Of a stretch of DNA of 17,600 nt, positions 16,232 through 17,600 are shown in pieces. Source of the DNA: Syntrophales bacterium. GTDB lineage: Bacteria > Desulfobacterota > Syntrophia > Syntrophales > UBA2192. A program made the translations under genes and the position numbers. Numbering within the stretch: the first letter of the stretch is position 1; every line of letters starts with the position of its first letter. The notes beneath the pieces are model-generated. The model ran no database searches. It saw only the letters and a list, made by a program, of their open reading frames with translations, and was not told the origin of the DNA. The DNA lies in NCBI GenBank assembly GCA_025454095.1, contig JALOPC010000004.1:1-17600 (forward strand), in the 5' to 3' direction.

Positions 16232-16253
16232 CCGGCCCGTGGCCGGTTTTTTT
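16232..16253 (+). terminator. Plus-strand intrinsic terminator between pilY1-C and pilY1-B
   Basis: CCGGCC-CGT-GGCCGG is followed on the plus strand by seven T residues (16247-16253). On the minus strand the T-run would precede the hairpin as A residues, so it would not terminate the sense transcript of pilY1-C efficiently. No plus-strand gene is seen just upstream, so its target would be antisense transcription. The surrounding 105-base gap shows nothing else clear. Confidence 0.5.
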
Positions 16254-16262
16254 CGTCGCCTT

Positions 16263-17600
16263 CTACTGCACCCGCCGGTCGCGCCAGTAGAGGATGTTCG
16301 AGCGGTTGGTCGGAAGGGGCGGCGAGATCGACGTCTTGATCGTCTTCGTGCTCGTGTAGGTTGCCGAACTGACCGTCACGTACAGATCGGCCGCCGCCCC
16401 GCCGGGCCTGAAGGAGACGATGGGCGCCGTCGGGATCCCGTAGCCCACGCGGATGCTCCGGGTTCCCGCACCCGTAGCCGCTGCGGCGGTCAGGTAGCCC
16501 AGCGCATAGACTTGCGCCGTCCCCAGCGCCTGCTGGCAGACGTCGCCTCCCACGGTCGGGATGTAGCTCGTGAAGTAGGCCACGCCCCCGAAGACAACGG
16601 GTTCGGCAAGCACCTTCTCCCCCTGTCCGGCCAGGATGATGTACCAGCCCCTCTTTTCGTCCGTGTCCGCATAGGTCGAGCCGGTGACGTTCTCGAGATT
16701 GCCGAGTGTCACGGCACTCCCCGTGTCCTTCACGGCGTGAATGCGCTCCGAGCCGCCGCCCACGGAGATCGGCTCCAGCCTGTCGCCCGTCCCCCAGAAG
16801 AGCCAGAGATTGCCTTTCGGGTCCTTGGAGACCGCCGGGGCCGCATAGACCGCCCCCGTCCCCCCGGTCCGCTCGAAAAGCCGGGCGCCGGTCCAGTTCG
16901 ACGTGTTGCAGGAGACCGGGTCCGCGGCGGAGCAGAACCGGAATCGCCAGACGTTGCCGCCCAGGTCCCCGATGTAGGCCGTGTCGACAAAGCCGTCGAA
17001 GTCGGTGTCGACCATGGATGGCGGCGCCGGCAGCGCGTAGTCCATGGCCGCGTTGTCTGCCCGCGTGTAGCTCCACAGCACGTTGCCGCTGGCCAGATCG
17101 ATCACGAAGAACCCTTTTCCGCGCCTGTCGCAGTCGGTGCCGCTGCAGATCGACAGCTGGTGCCCTCCCCCGAGAAACCCGACCCACCTCTCGCTGCCGT
17201 TGATCTTCACCCGGTGGATCATGACCTTGCTCCAGGGGTCTCCCAGGTAGGGGGCGCTCGCATCCGGGGGGGCGATCCGCCACTTGAAGGCGGGGGCCAG
17301 GGTGTTGGTGATGTCCAGGGCCCAGTAGCCGCAGTAGTGCACGTGGCCGGTCGCGGACTTGTACATGTTGCTGAAGCCCGTCTCGCAATTCGGCGACGCG
17401 CTCCAGAGGACCTTGTTGGCCCCCCGTCCCTCGCCGAAGATCAGCAGCGTTCTCCAGTCGCCGACGGATTTCGCCGTGCCGTCGCCCGTCCCCAGCCACA
17501 CGTCGGCGACGCTGATGGGCCCGTCGATGAAGTAGATGTGCTGCTGGTTTGCCGGCTCCGCCTTGTGGGCGATCTGCCGCAGCTTCAGGAGTCCGTTGGG
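16263..17600 (-). CDS. PilY1-like type IV pilus tip protein, paralogue C (C-terminal 445 residues; N-terminus beyond window)
   Basis: C-terminal half of a third PilY1-family protein; the open frame continues to the window edge, where PNGLLKLRQIAHKAEP aligns with PNVLSKLKDIAHKSHP of paralogue B. Seen: DGPISVADVWLGTGDGTAKS, LLIFGEGRG, YCGYWALDITNT, DPWSKVMIHRVKINGSERWV, calcium loop DTDFDGFVD followed by YIGDLGGNVWRFRFC, and the tail NRSNILYWRDRRVQ. These are the propeller-domain blocks of PilY1. Signal peptide and VWA domain, if present, lie outside the window. It is visibly closer to B than to A (for example VWLGTGDG and FGEGRG against VWTGAGDG and VGLGRG). Gene order implies it is transcribed ahead of B. 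Confidence 0.9.
   Translation of the reverse strand, partial: PNGLLKLRQIAHKAEPANQQHIYFIDGPISVADVWLGTGDGTAKSVGDWRTLLIFGEGRGANKVLWSASPNCETGFSNMYKSATGHVHYCGYWALDITNTLAPAFKWRIAPPDASAPYLGDPWSKVMIHRVKINGSERWVGFLGGGHQLSICSGTDCDRRGKGFFVIDLASGNVLWSYTRADNAAMDYALPAPPSMVDTDFDGFVDTAYIGDLGGNVWRFRFCSAADPVSCNTSNWTGARLFERTGGTGAVYAAPAVSKDPKGNLWLFWGTGDRLEPISVGGGSERIHAVKDTGSAVTLGNLENVTGSTYADTDEKRGWYIILAGQGEKVLAEPVVFGGVAYFTSYIPTVGGDVCQQALGTAQVYALGYLTAAAATGAGTRSIRVGYGIPTAPIVSFRPGGAAADLYVTVSSATYTSTKTIKTSISPPLPTNRSNILYWRDRRVQ

Overview
This window is GC-rich and densely coding, and every confident gene lies on the minus strand. The order rpsP-khpA-rimM-trmD-SPOUT methyltransferase-rplS-rnhB-yraN-rsmI, preceded by ffh, followed by an argS/SPOR pair and a multi-copy PilY1 cluster, points to the Desulfobacterota (former Deltaproteobacteria), perhaps the Syntrophales/Syntrophobacteria side. 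That placement is inferred from gene order and protein style and was not tested by a search.

Read in the direction of transcription (high to low coordinates), the first half (17600-8622) is a type IV pilus tip/minor-pilin cluster. It holds three consecutive PilY1-like giant secreted proteins (C, partial at the window edge; B, 1003 aa; A, 1010 aa), then a PilW-like and a PilX-like minor pilin. Each complete PilY1 has a signal peptide, a VWA domain with a D-x-S-x-S metal site, and a C-terminal beta-propeller with a calcium loop. A good sigma70-type promoter and a strong leader hairpin sit before pilY1-A, so A-pilW-pilX may be controlled apart from B and C. A 357-base gene-free gap (8265-8621) ends the cluster. 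It carries a palindromic repeat, a promoter for argS and a terminator-like element in the argS leader.

The second half (8264-1) is housekeeping: argS and a SPOR-domain envelope protein, ffh, then ribosome and tRNA maturation genes (rpsP, khpA, rimM, trmD, a COG4752 methyltransferase, rplS), then rnhB, yraN and the start of rsmI. A textbook intrinsic terminator lies inside this run, between trmD and the methyltransferase, and would separate the rpsP-trmD part from the rplS part.

The most unusual observations are: an exact 43-bp tandem duplication that shifts the frame of the last part of yraN; a family of intergenic elements made of 7-nt GGG-N4 repeats arranged as inverted arms around an AT-rich core (145-251 and 5860-5940, with a half-copy at 9845-9865); a second GA-rich palindromic repeat family (1344-1390 and 8473-8562); the in-operon terminator after trmD; and the tandem PilY1 paralogues, whose N-terminal EF-hand-like loop is intact in A but degenerate in B. 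I found no CRISPR array, transposase, tRNA or rRNA, and no clearly new defence or metabolic system.
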